Source: JAZKAR01 sp040389065 | GTDB lineage: Bacteria; Pseudomonadota; Gammaproteobacteria; Burkholderiales; Casimicrobiaceae | DNA: 64,000 nucleotides | Direction of reading: 5' to 3' | Assembly (NCBI GenBank): GCA_040389065.1 | Contig: JAZKAR010000009.1 | Location: forward strand, 124,001-188,000 | Part shown: one piece after another, positions 56,014-64,000 of the stretch | Numbering within the stretch: the stretch's first letter is position 1 | Layout of the letters: each line of letters begins with the position of its first letter | Translations under genes and position numbers: made by a program | Notes under the pieces: model-generated | What the model saw: the letters and a program-made list of their open reading frames with translations, nothing else | Told to the model about the DNA's origin: nothing | The model's database searches: none

Positions 56014-56124
56014 TTAGAAGTTACGCAGGTGAGGGCATATAGGCATGGGATGCCCCTCAAGGCAATGCAGGCCGAGTACGACAGGCTGCCCATACACCGA
56101 GAGAACCTAACTGCGTAACTTATT
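56014..56124 (+). mobile_element. MITE-like element, family A, copy 5
   Basis: The ends are TTAGAAGTTACGCAGGTGAGG and CTAACTGCGTAACTTATT. The right tip has lost the CT of CTTCTAA. Interior: GGCATGGGATGCCCCTCAAGGCAATGCAGG, GAGTACGACAG and CCGAGAGAACC. It sits just before ppsR, ending 31 bases upstream of the ATG at 56156. Confidence 0.8.
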
Positions 56125-56155
56125 ATTGTTTGGGAATCTTTTAGGAATCTACGAC

Positions 56156-57022
56156 ATGACAGATAACAATACTTCACCTGATATTCTCACAACTCTACCT
56201 AATCGCCGCCCTGTATTTTTTGTTTCCGATCGCACTGGCATTACTGCTGAAATGCTAGGCAATAGCCTGCTATCACAGTTTGAGGGATGTGAGTTTATTA
56301 ATCGAATTCTGCCTTTTGTAGATACTCTTGAAAAAGTAGATGTCGCTATAGCCTATATTTCTGAAGCTCAAAACACGTATGGCATTCGCCCTATTGTTTT
56401 CAGTTCGCTTACCAATCCACAACTAACAGATCGTTTAGCGCAAGCAAATGCACTTCACTTAGATTTTTTTCAGATTTTTATAGCGCCTTTGGAACGGGAG
56501 CTTCAAGTACGCTCTAGCCATGCTCCCGGTCGTTCGCATGGGGGAGGAACCCAGCAAATTGCCTATAACTCAAGAATAGAGGCGATTAATTACACCTTAG
56601 AGCATGATGATGGCTCTACAGTACGTGATCTTGCAAAAGCCCAAGTCATTCTTGTAGGCGTTTCGCGCTGCGGAAAAACACCTACTGCCTTGTATTTAGC
56701 CATGCAATTTGGTATTCGTGCAGCGAATTTTCCGCTCACTCCTGATGACTTTGAACGCAAGAAATTGCCTGATAGCCTTGAAAAACATCGCCATAAACTT
56801 TTTGGATTAAGTATTGATGCCCAGCGATTACATCGCATTCGTACTGAGCGCAAACCAGATAGCAAATATGCTTCGATTGAAAACTGTAACTATGAATTAC
56901 GGGAAGCCCGAAAGTTGATGCAAGACAGCAATGTACCCTGGATTGATAGTACAGATAAATCTATTGAAGAAATTGCCACTACCGTGATTGAAAAGGTTAA
57001 ACTGGTTAGACATGTATTTTAG
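56156..57022 (+). CDS. ppsR: PEP synthase regulatory protein (bifunctional kinase/pyrophosphorylase)
   Basis: 288 residues of the DUF299/PPSR family. It inactivates PpsA by ADP-dependent phosphorylation of a Thr and reactivates it by phosphate-dependent removal. The N-terminal VFFVSDRTGITAEMLGNSL (about 19-37), HAPGRSHGG and the P-loop VGVSRCGKTPTALYLA (about 165-180) are typical. The start is the ATG at 56156 (MTDNNTS), with TTTTAGGA upstream; a longer frame would read into the family A repeat. It lies near ppsA but not adjacent to it. Confidence 0.94.
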   Translation: MTDNNTSPDILTTLPNRRPVFFVSDRTGITAEMLGNSLLSQFEGCEFINRILPFVDTLEKVDVAIAYISEAQNTYGIRPIVFSSLTNPQLTDRLAQANALHLDFFQIFIAPLERELQVRSSHAPGRSHGGGTQQIAYNSRIEAINYTLEHDDGSTVRDLAKAQVILVGVSRCGKTPTALYLAMQFGIRAANFPLTPDDFERKKLPDSLEKHRHKLFGLSIDAQRLHRIRTERKPDSKYASIENCNYELREARKLMQDSNVPWIDSTDKSIEEIATTVIEKVKLVRHVF

Positions 57023-57147
57023 GGCTGATAACCAATGACGCGGCAGTTCATGCTAAGGTTCCCCCCTTCTAGACACTAGCTTCATTTTCCACTATTAATA
57101 AATTTAGATTCTTGATACGTTCTTCAGAAAAGCTTACGGAATATCTT

Positions 57148-58412
57148 ATGTCATTATCCCCAATTCAAATGCAGCTGAATGTCTTAGGCAAAGCAGCGAA
57201 AGATGCTGCACGCCATGCAGCGAAAGCACAGAGCGCTCAAAAAAATAATGTACTTAGAATCGTAGCTCAGGCCTTACTTGATAATGAAGCGGCTATCATT
57301 GCAGCCAATACAAAAGATATTGATGCTGCTCAAAAGCAACAACGTGATGAGGCATTTATTGATCGGCTGACGTTAAAATCGTCTACGATTAAAAGTATGG
57401 CTGAAGGCTTAAGACAAATTGCTGACTTGCCTGATCTAGTAGGCAATATGTCTGATATTAAAACTCGACCTAGCGGCATTCAGCTTGGCAAAATGCGTGT
57501 TCCAATCGGGGTTATCGGTATTATTTATGAGTCGCGCCCTAATGTCACCATTGATGCGGCGGGTTTATGTTTAAAATCAGGCAATGCCTGCATTTTACGT
57601 GGAGGGTCTGAAGCCTGGCATAGCAATACATTACTTGCCTCACTGTTTCAGCAAGGTCTTGAAGAAGGCGGCTTACCCACCGCAATCGTTCAAACACTCC
57701 CTACCCCTGAACGGGAAGCTGTACGAGCGCTTATTCAAGCCANNNNNNNNNNGATGTTATTATTCCCCGTGGCGGAAAAAACTTAGTGCGTGAAATTAGC
57801 GAGCATGCGAAGGTTCCTGTCATTAAACATTTAGATGGTATTTGCCATGTTTATGTGGATGAGTTTGCGGATGCGGAAATGGCTGTACGCATTGCTGATA
57901 ATGCAAAAACGCATCGCTACGGTGTCTGTAATGCTATGGAAACATTACTGCTGCACCCCTCACGTATTAATGATGTACTGATTCCACTCGCAAAAATCTA
58001 TCAAGCCAAAGGGGTAGAATTACGCGGATGCGCCCGAACGTTACACCATATAAAAAATGCTATTGCCGCTACTGAAGAAGATTGGTCTACCGAATACCTA
58101 GCGCCTATTTTAAGCATTCGGGTGGTTGACACTCTTGATGAAGCAATTGCTCACATCAACACATATAGCTCACACCATACCGACAGTATTATTACTGAGC
58201 GTTATGCGCATAGCTGGAAGTTTTTAAATGAAGTAGATTCTGCTTCAGTGATGGTAAATGCGTCGACACGTTTTGCTGATGGTTTTGAGTATGGCTTGGG
58301 GGCTGAAATAGGGATCTCTACCGATCGTCTGCATGCGCGCGGCCCTGTAGGCTTAGAAGGCCTAACCACTGAAAAATGGATTGTGTTTGGGCATGGAGAA
58401 ATTCGGGAGTAA
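57148..58412 (+). CDS. proA: Gamma-glutamyl phosphate reductase, interrupted by an assembly gap
   Basis: It converts glutamyl-5-phosphate to the semialdehyde in proline synthesis. The 5' part, from ATG 57148 (MSLSPIQMQL), has VGVIGIIYESRPNVT-type and GNACILRGGSEAW segments and ends at RALIQA. After the N run (57743-57752) the proper frame resumes at 57753 with DVIIPRGGKNLVREI and the catalytic Cys in HLDGICHVYVDE. With exactly ten N the two halves are out of frame, so the true gap is probably 11 or 14 bases; the gene itself seems intact. The usual N-terminus and C-terminal GLEGLTTEKWIVFG are present. Confidence 0.93.
57743..57752. other. Assembly gap (10 N) inside proA
   Basis: A ten-N scaffold placeholder. 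The family normally has about five residues such as x-x-x-Y-I between the two flanks, so the missing stretch is short. Confidence 0.9.
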
Positions 58413-58511
58413 TTTAAATTCCCGAAAGAAAAACCAGAAGATCATACTTTTATAGCAATGCTATTTACCTCCTCTATCCAAGCTAGATAAGTCAGGTTTT
58501 CCAGGATTTTT

Positions 58512-59435
58512 ATGTATAAAAAATATTTATTTTTAATTTTCCCTTTTATTATGACTGCTTGCGCAGGCACACTTGATAGCGATCCTAAACAAAAAACTGA
58601 AACAATAGCCACGCTAGCTGAAGTTAAAAAGCTTAAGCAAAAAATTGCTATTGGGAAACTTTCTAATGAAACTCGCTACGGGAAAGATAATCTGGTTGAT
58701 GAGCATCAAGGGCATTTAGCGGAAAAAACCTCTCGTTTGTTAGCGGCTCGTTTAACTGCCTCTCATAAGCTGCTAGTGATTGAGCGCCCAGATATCATTA
58801 AAGAAGAACAAACCACCTTAGAAACAACAAATTTAAAAGGGGTAGACACCTTAATTTTAGGATCAATTATTGAATCTAAAATAAACTCAACAAAAAAAAC
58901 CGATGCATCAACTACCATCAATATTCAAACAGCACGTGCAAAAGTTAAACTTCATCTTGTGGATGTAAAAAGCGGGGATGTATTTTTTACTGTAACGGGC
59001 CGAGGTGAAGCAAGCAGTGAATCAGAAGACGAACTTGATGACGAGGAGGATATTGATAAAAATCTAAATCAGCGTGCTCTCAAATCTGCTCTTAAAGGCC
59101 TGAATAAGCTATTAATTGCAAAACTTAAAGAAAGACCCTGGCATACAGACATCTTGAAAATACAAGGCAAGCAGGTTTTTATTGCTAGCGGCAAACATCA
59201 AGGAGTTGAACCGGGAGATATTCTCGCTGTTATGGAACAAGCAGATGACTCGATACATCGTTATCAGTCAGGTTTCTTGACTACTCCCAAGCCTGCAGTA
59301 ATTGGAAAAGTTCGTGTTCTCAGCGTATTTGGTGACAATGAAAGAAATGAAGGAGCTATCACTGAATTAATTTCCGGAACAGCCCTTGGGGCAAGCCCAG
59401 ACAATACGGTTTTTATTTCTGCCATTAAAGAATAA
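58512..59435 (+). CDS. CsgG/HfaB-like lipoprotein
   Basis: 307 residues. The short signal ends in a lipobox (IMTAC, Cys near residue 17). Then KKIAIGKLSNETRYGKDN, TSRLLAARLTASHKLLVIERPDI and GVDTLILGSIIE match the CsgG domain (about residues 45-210), which in curli systems makes the outer-membrane secretion pore; many relatives are just assembly or stress lipoproteins. An extra C-terminal domain (about 215-307, KHQGVEPGDILAVM) resembles a short beta domain. No csgA/B/E/F or other amyloid genes are nearby. Confidence 0.75.
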   Translation: MYKKYLFLIFPFIMTACAGTLDSDPKQKTETIATLAEVKKLKQKIAIGKLSNETRYGKDNLVDEHQGHLAEKTSRLLAARLTASHKLLVIERPDIIKEEQTTLETTNLKGVDTLILGSIIESKINSTKKTDASTTINIQTARAKVKLHLVDVKSGDVFFTVTGRGEASSESEDELDDEEDIDKNLNQRALKSALKGLNKLLIAKLKERPWHTDILKIQGKQVFIASGKHQGVEPGDILAVMEQADDSIHRYQSGFLTTPKPAVIGKVRVLSVFGDNERNEGAITELISGTALGASPDNTVFISAIKE

Positions 59436-59521
59436 GTGATTGTTAAGGCATTTTATAACGAAAATGGGATGTCGATTCATCATAAAATGCTGTGCTGCCT
59501 TTCATGTTTCGCTTACATTCT

Positions 59522-60709
59522 TTATCTCATTGCCGTGGCAGTTGCTTTTTTAGTCGCTGCCATAAAATGCTCAAGTGTAAGCTCTACAAATTCACTATTC
59601 AAATCACGTACAATAAAAACCAAATCTGTTTTTTTGTTTACCCCTTGGTAGCTTTCAGGCCATGACTCTAGATAATCAGTATCAAATACTAAATGTTGCA
59701 CGCAATGAATAATGCGAGGGCGTTCTTCTCCTGCTACGTGCACAATGCCTTTTATTCGCAATAAGTGCTCTCCTCGCATACTGATTAACATATGCAACGC
59801 CTTTAATAACGCATTCCACTGCACAGGCTCATCAAAGCTTATACAAAACGCATGAATGCGCTCATCGTGTCGATTCACATCATGCGCTAAGGCACTTACA
59901 GACTGCGCAGTGGCCATTGAGCGTACATTATTGGTTGATATCTTTCTATACTTCTCTGCGTTCAACCAGTGCGCTACATCAGCGGATTTTGAAGAGGGAT
60001 CATATACCCCAGCTTTCAATAGCCATGAAAGCTCAATCTCGTGCGATTTAGCACAATCTGCGGCGGGGTTTAATATTTTTAAACGCGAGATTAACGCATC
60101 TAATGAGGTTGTTAAAGGCGTTACTGCCGTAGTCGTTATTGCTGAGGCGGCTATTGGATTAGCACCTGATTCTGTTGATTCAATTTCTGATGCATGCGTT
60201 TCTAAGAGATCGCACTTGGTAATCAATAAACGATCGGCAACAGCAGCCTGCTTTAAGGGCTCTATTTCTTTATCAAGCTGCTGCATGCCTAATACAGCAT
60301 CTACGCAGGTAATGACTGTACTTAACTGATAATCTTGCTTGACTAACGGATGTGATAATAACTCGAACAAAATAGGAGCAGGATCAGCCAAGCCAGTGGT
60401 TTCAATAATGACACGCTCAAATAAAGGAATACTTCCTTCTCGGCGCTTTTTATAAAGCGTATTTAATGCCCCTGCCAGCTCACCTCTCACGGTACAACAT
60501 ACGCACCCGTTATTAAGTATCACTGTACTATCAAGCGCTGTTTCAATGAGATGGTGATCAAGCGAAATAGAGCCAAACTCATTAATGAGCACGGCGCTGT
60601 TTGCTAACTCTGGCGACTTTAACCAACGATTTAATAAGGTTGTTTTACCACTGCCTAAAAAGCCAGTAAGCAATAAAACTGGAATTTTATCCGTCATCAT
60701 CTTTACCAT
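59522..60709 (-). CDS. COG0523 (CobW/ZNG-type) GTPase, copy 1
   Basis: 395 residues. Walker A GFLGSGKTT (about 17-25), the metal-binding C-x-C-C motif NNGCVCCTVRGEL (about 67-79), a G-domain TKCD near residue 166, and a CobW C-terminal domain (RIHAFCISFDEPVQWNALLKAL) are present. The family hands zinc or another metal to client enzymes. The start is uncertain by up to five codons (ATGs at 60709, 60700 and 60697). The upstream gene is a second, different COG0523 GTPase; only a family A repeat separates them. Confidence 0.88.
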   Translation of the reverse strand: MVKMMTDKIPVLLLTGFLGSGKTTLLNRWLKSPELANSAVLINEFGSISLDHHLIETALDSTVILNNGCVCCTVRGELAGALNTLYKKRREGSIPLFERVIIETTGLADPAPILFELLSHPLVKQDYQLSTVITCVDAVLGMQQLDKEIEPLKQAAVADRLLITKCDLLETHASEIESTESGANPIAASAITTTAVTPLTTSLDALISRLKILNPAADCAKSHEIELSWLLKAGVYDPSSKSADVAHWLNAEKYRKISTNNVRSMATAQSVSALAHDVNRHDERIHAFCISFDEPVQWNALLKALHMLISMRGEHLLRIKGIVHVAGEERPRIIHCVQHLVFDTDYLESWPESYQGVNKKTDLVFIVRDLNSEFVELTLEHFMAATKKATATAMR

Positions 60710-60717
60710 TCATACTA

Positions 60718-60827
60718 ATAGAAGTTACGCAATTGAGCTTTATTAAGGAATGGGATGCCCCGCACCCCAATGCAACCAGTACAAGAAGTACGGTATGTTG
60801 CTAACAATTCAACTGCGTAACGTTTAA
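60718..60827 (+). mobile_element. MITE-like element, family A, copy 6
   Basis: The ends are TAGAAGTTACGCAATTGAG and TCAACTGCGTAACGTTTAA. The interior shares GGAATGGGATGCCCCGC, CCAATGCA and AAGTACGG with other copies. It fills the whole space between the two cobW-like genes and its right tip contains the stop codon of the upstream one (60824-60826). Confidence 0.8.
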
Positions 60828-62041
60828 CTAAATTGCCACTGCGGAAAAGGGTCAGATAACGCTTGCCAAGCAGATGGCCCTAGCGCCCATTCCTCATCTG
60901 TTACCAAGCAATTATTTAATTGTTCTCGTAAAACTGCTTCATTCATACTTATGCCAATTAACACTAACTCTTGGCGGCGATCTCCATAAGGCTCCACCCA
61001 AGAGGCTTCAATTTCGCGTAATTCTTCAAGTTCGACAGGCCATTCATTTTTGGGCGTTGCTGCCCACCATGTTCCAGCTGGGCTATATCGGCATACTGAT
61101 CCCGCTTGCCCCCACTCACCTATAAAATCAGGCCGGGTAGCTAACCAGAAAAATCCTTTAGATCGTAACACCCCTTGCCACGATTGCTGAATTAAAGCCC
61201 AGAATCGCTCAGGATGAAAAGGACGAGACGCTCGATAAACAAAACTAGAAATACCATAGGTCTCGCTTTCAGAAACATGCTCACCTCGTAACTCCTTCAA
61301 CCATCGAGGCGCTTGTGAGGCACGTTCAAAATCAAAAAGTTTGGTATCTAACACTTGATCTAGGGGCAATACTCCAAATTCACTTTCAAGACAGTGGGCT
61401 TGAGGATTCAGCCCTTTCAGAATGCCCATGAGCCGATACTTTTGCTCAGGTGTCACTAAATCGAGCTTATTAAGCACTAACACATCCGCAAACTCAATTT
61501 GATCTACCAGCAAATCTACCACGGTTCGCTCATCGTCTTCACCTAAAGATTCCCCTCGCTCAGCGATAAAATCTTGTGAACCATAATCGTTAATAAAATG
61601 ATGAGCATCTATTACCGTAACCATTGTATCTAACCGTGCGATATCTGACAGACTGCGCCCCTCTTCATCAGCAAATGTAAAGGTTTCAGCGATTGGTAGC
61701 GGCTCTGAAATTCCTGTTGATTCAATAATTAAATAATCAAATTTATTTTCATTTGCAAGGCGACTTACTTCAATAAGAAGGTCTTCCCTTAACGTGCAAC
61801 ATATGCAGCCATTCGACATTTCTACCATACGTGCTCCTGTACGGCTTAATGCCCCATCTTCTTTTATTAATGCAGCATCGATATTGATTTCAGACATATC
61901 ATTTACGATAACCGCAATACGCCGGCCTTCATTATGGTTAAGAATATGATTTAGTATTGTTGTTTTACCGGCTCCTAAAAAGCCTGAAAGCACAGTAACT
62001 GGCAACCTTTCAGGAGGAAAAACCGTTATTTCTTGACGCAT
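60824..62041 (-). CDS. COG0523 (CobW/ZNG-type) GTPase, copy 2
   Basis: 405 residues. Walker A GFLGAGKTT (about 20-28), C-x-C-C in SNGCICCTLREDL (about 77-89), VLNKLDLV (about 194), and a C-terminal domain with RASRPFHPERFW and FFWLATRPDFIGEWGQAG. This C-terminal form is the one often called a YeiR-unlike, zinc-starvation-linked subgroup; the exact client is unknown. A 7-bp inverted repeat with a 15-base spacer (TTATTGC...GCAATAA, 62064-62092) lies 23 bases upstream of the ATG and may bind a regulator. Confidence 0.88.
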   Translation of the reverse strand: MRQEITVFPPERLPVTVLSGFLGAGKTTILNHILNHNEGRRIAVIVNDMSEINIDAALIKEDGALSRTGARMVEMSNGCICCTLREDLLIEVSRLANENKFDYLIIESTGISEPLPIAETFTFADEEGRSLSDIARLDTMVTVIDAHHFINDYGSQDFIAERGESLGEDDERTVVDLLVDQIEFADVLVLNKLDLVTPEQKYRLMGILKGLNPQAHCLESEFGVLPLDQVLDTKLFDFERASQAPRWLKELRGEHVSESETYGISSFVYRASRPFHPERFWALIQQSWQGVLRSKGFFWLATRPDFIGEWGQAGSVCRYSPAGTWWAATPKNEWPVELEELREIEASWVEPYGDRRQELVLIGISMNEAVLREQLNNCLVTDEEWALGPSAWQALSDPFPQWQFS

Positions 62042-62063
62042 ACTTATTATCTTTCAATCGCTA

Positions 62064-62092
62064 TTATTGCTAATGCTACATTGTTGCAATAA
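62064..62092. promoter_or_regulatory. Interrupted palindrome upstream of cobW-like gene 2
   Basis: TTATTGC and GCAATAA are perfect 7-bp inverted arms, 15 bases apart, ending 23 bases before the start codon. It could be an operator. It does not look like the TTATAATATAA-type Zur boxes I know. Confidence 0.35.
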
Positions 62093-62264
62093 GAAAGCGC
62101 AAGTTTCCTAGAAGAACGTCATAAAACGACTCAAGTGCTTTGTAAAAGTTTTTTAGTTACTAACTAAAACAATTTCTTATAGGGTCAGGCATGAAACAGC
62201 ACAGTTGGCAGGCATCGATATTTTCACCTAAATATTTAAACCAAAATATCATTAGCAATGATCG

Positions 62265-62642
62265 TTAGCGAATGATGTACCCTAAATTTAAAATTATATT
62301 CATTGCTATAAAGGCCACGATAAAAATAGCAGCGTGCTTTAAAATTATAATAAGTTTCAAATTTTTGCTTTTTAGTAACTCCCATTCAGAAAAGACTAAA
62401 ACACCTGTAAACAAAAGCGAAATGAGACCCCAGCTTAGAAGTAATCCTAAATGTTCTGCATAACCTCGTTCGATAATACGATTAATACCCATTACTGTCA
62501 TACGCTGAACGAGGAGCTGCTCAACGATATAAATAATCATCAGCAATGGCTTTCTAAGTTTAGCGTATTTATAAAATACTAAACATAACCCCGCTGCAAT
62601 AGCGATAAAACTTATGACTATTAAATAAAACACTAGCATCAT
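62265..62642 (-). CDS. Small four-helix membrane protein of unknown function
   Basis: 125 residues with hydrophobic stretches at about 3-24, 32-48, 66-86 and 97-120, and charged loops between them, giving a plausible inner-membrane protein. No family recognised. It lies 26 bases downstream of dgkA on the same strand, so they could be cotranscribed. A perfect TTTTAGTTA-C-TAACTAAAA palindrome (62151-62169) lies beyond its 3' end. Confidence 0.6.
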   Translation of the reverse strand: MMLVFYLIVISFIAIAAGLCLVFYKYAKLRKPLLMIIYIVEQLLVQRMTVMGINRIIERGYAEHLGLLLSWGLISLLFTGVLVFSEWELLKSKNLKLIIILKHAAIFIVAFIAMNIILNLGYIIR

Positions 62643-62668
62643 AAACCTTTTGATTTATCGTTTTATTA

Positions 62669-63049
62669 TCACGCTATACTTTTAATAGCAATTGCCCACG
62701 TAACACTCCATATGATTAATGCCATCATCACTGCTGCACTACCAACATCTTTTACAAAACCTGCTTCCTTATGATGATCAGGCGCTAGATAATCGATAAG
62801 GGCTTCGAGGGCGCTATTAATGGCTTCTACTATAAGGCATAAACCTGAACATAACGTAACTAATGCTTTAGCCCACAAAGGTATGCCTGATACATACCAT
62901 GCAACAGGCAATGATAAAACCATTAACCACACTTGCTGGCGGAAAGCGGCTTCGCGTTGATAGAGTGCTTTTAAACCTTGCAGTGCATACCCAGCTGCCT
63001 TAGGAATACGTGATAATGAAGCTGCTTTAACCATGAAATGCTTTCTCAT
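62669..63049 (-). CDS. dgkA: Diacylglycerol kinase
   Basis: 126 residues with three membrane helices. It recycles diacylglycerol to phosphatidic acid in the inner membrane. The signature is VEAINSALEALIDYLAPDHH (starts about residue 74), with the catalytic Glu, and the KDVGSAAVMMAL segment (about 100-111). The length is normal. A start at the second Met (residue 6) is possible. Confidence 0.94.
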   Translation of the reverse strand: MRKHFMVKAASLSRIPKAAGYALQGLKALYQREAAFRQQVWLMVLSLPVAWYVSGIPLWAKALVTLCSGLCLIVEAINSALEALIDYLAPDHHKEAGFVKDVGSAAVMMALIIWSVTWAIAIKSIA

Positions 63050-63205
63050 TCATTAAGATAGTTTTTACGATGTAATAAAGGAGGCAAAAAAATATGCTTG
63101 TGACAGATAGAAGATAAAAAGCATGCCATTTGCCAATTTAAAAAGCATTTTAATAAAAAATCAAATAATATAGGATAAGCTAAAGTTAATATTAAATGGC
63201 ACGCG

Positions 63206-63766
63206 CTAATCATTTTTTTTGTTGAGATTTATAAGATTGGTCATAGCATTTGAAATGACTTTTCCATCACTATCAGGTATAAATATTTTTAGAGAACGCA
63301 ATGTCTCTAAGGGTTCTTCTCCATTTTTCACCTGAATACAATTTTCACTACGACATGATAAGGTGATAGAAGCAGGCATGGCTGTAAAACCTGGGCATTC
63401 TGCATCAAAATAAGAAGGATACTCCCACGATGCATTAGCTAACTGCAACGGAATTACTAATGCATCAAGTTTTACCTCAAACTTGCTTGTATCGTACAGT
63501 AGCTTTCCGTGAGGGGTTGACTCTTGCGCATTGATCGTATTAATAACCAATGTGCCTTGATCAAGTTTAAAGACACTTTTAATAAACTTGTTCTTTTCCC
63601 AAAATTTTGTGCCACTGTCTACAAGGCATTGTCGCATTTTGATATTAGCTATTTTTTTATTTATAAACGCTAAAATTTCAGAGTTATTTTGCACTTTAAC
63701 ACTGGCAGCATAAGCATTTGATGCTAATGTTACTGCCAGTAAAAAAATTAGCATCTGTTTTTTCAT
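63206..63766 (-). CDS. Secreted hypothetical protein
   Basis: 186 residues from the ATG at 63766 (MKKQML); a GTG four codons upstream is also open but less likely. The signal peptide runs from 1 to about 20 (ends NAYA). The mature protein has four Cys (one near the N-terminus, one in DAECPGF, two in SCRSENC), possibly forming disulfides. No family known to me. It stands alone at the right end of the window; the 234 bases beyond contain no clear gene. Confidence 0.6.
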   Translation of the reverse strand: MKKQMLIFLLAVTLASNAYAASVKVQNNSEILAFINKKIANIKMRQCLVDSGTKFWEKNKFIKSVFKLDQGTLVINTINAQESTPHGKLLYDTSKFEVKLDALVIPLQLANASWEYPSYFDAECPGFTAMPASITLSCRSENCIQVKNGEEPLETLRSLKIFIPDSDGKVISNAMTNLINLNKKND

Positions 63767-64000
63767 ACCTGATCTCACATTTCATCGCGTGATAGCTTCG
63801 CTCTTAGCACCGGCCAGTGACTGAATACTATGCTTTATAAGCATTCGCTAAATTACTTATTTCATTTGAAATTTATTTATCAGCCATAAAAGAATAGGAT
63901 TTTTTTACGTTTTTCAAGCCACGAAAATTGCTACCTACGCTCTAGGTAAAAAATAATTTACATGTATTTATATACATTTCCATGCCAATATTTACTTTTC

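Noticed and set aside
55933..56118. 61-codon plus-strand frame before ppsR
   Set aside because: It lies mostly in the family A repeat element and has no ribosome site.
62179..62187. AGGGTCAGG, as at the RAYT unit ends
   Set aside because: Only nine bases match and the following CTCCCATT is missing, with no partner in inverted orientation nearby.
1..64000. tRNA, rRNA, CRISPR array, prophage or integron
   Set aside because: Looked for in intergenic DNA on both strands; no cloverleaf-like segment with a T-arm GTTCGAxTC, no regularly spaced repeats and no phage or integrase genes were found.

Overview
The window looks like a chromosomal stretch from a free-standing (not heavily reduced) proteobacterium of fairly low GC. 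I lean towards Betaproteobacteria. The supporting signs are a PEP-CTERM surface protein, an FmdB-type zinc ribbon gene next to aspS, a BPSL1445-like SYLF lipoprotein, a DUF2244 gene, a heptose kinase that lacks the nucleotidyltransferase half, and an RluB with a very long disordered tail. The order murG-murC-murB-ftsQ-ftsA-ftsZ-lpxC is shared by many Beta- and Gammaproteobacteria, so the class call is an inference. Two 10-N scaffold gaps (39194-39203 and 57743-57752) show this is a draft assembly.

Layout. Positions 1-11800 are an AT-rich accessory zone. It holds an edge-truncated SDR gene divergent from a LysR regulator, several small secreted or membrane proteins, an orphan sensor kinase, a SYLF lipoprotein, a secreted chorismate mutase, a GNAT enzyme, and a REP-associated transposase (RAYT) unit with two decayed short relatives. 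Positions 11800-28300 are housekeeping: aspS, fmdB, the giant NAD-glutamate dehydrogenase, dsbB, pgsA, a fused acyltransferase/acyl-ACP synthetase, rluB, scpB and radA. Positions 28300-44500 carry envelope and division genes, nearly all on the minus strand: rfaE1, an LptM-like lipoprotein, exbD-exbB, lpxC, ftsZ-ftsA-ftsQ-murB-murC-murG-ftsW-mraY, ugd-pyrF and a PilZ protein. Positions 44500-58400 concern phosphate and central metabolism: ppx-ppk1, a PEP-CTERM protein, argJ, a DUF2244 protein, ppsA, an ABC-F ATPase, a PHP phosphoesterase, the PpsA regulator ppsR, and proA. The right end has a CsgG-like lipoprotein, two COG0523 (CobW-type) GTPases, dgkA and hypothetical genes.

How the genes fit together. 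Lipid A and LPS (lpxC, rfaE1, LptM-like), peptidoglycan (mraY, murB, murC, murG) and division (ftsW/Q/A/Z) are clustered. The division cluster is trimmed, however: murD is absent between mraY and ftsW, and ddl is absent between murB and ftsQ. PpsA and its bifunctional regulator PpsR lie near each other on opposite strands, and Ppk1 and Ppx overlap by four bases.

The most interesting non-genic signal is a family of six short elements of about 104-132 bp. They have terminal inverted repeats (consensus TAGAAGTTACGCAG / CTGCGTAACTTCTA), TA at both ends and a shared directional core. All six lie between genes, several within tens of bases of a start codon, and one completely fills the gap between the two cobW genes. 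They look like MITEs. Two further inverted-repeat elements of other families are also present. I saw no tRNA, rRNA, CRISPR array, prophage or recognisable riboswitch.
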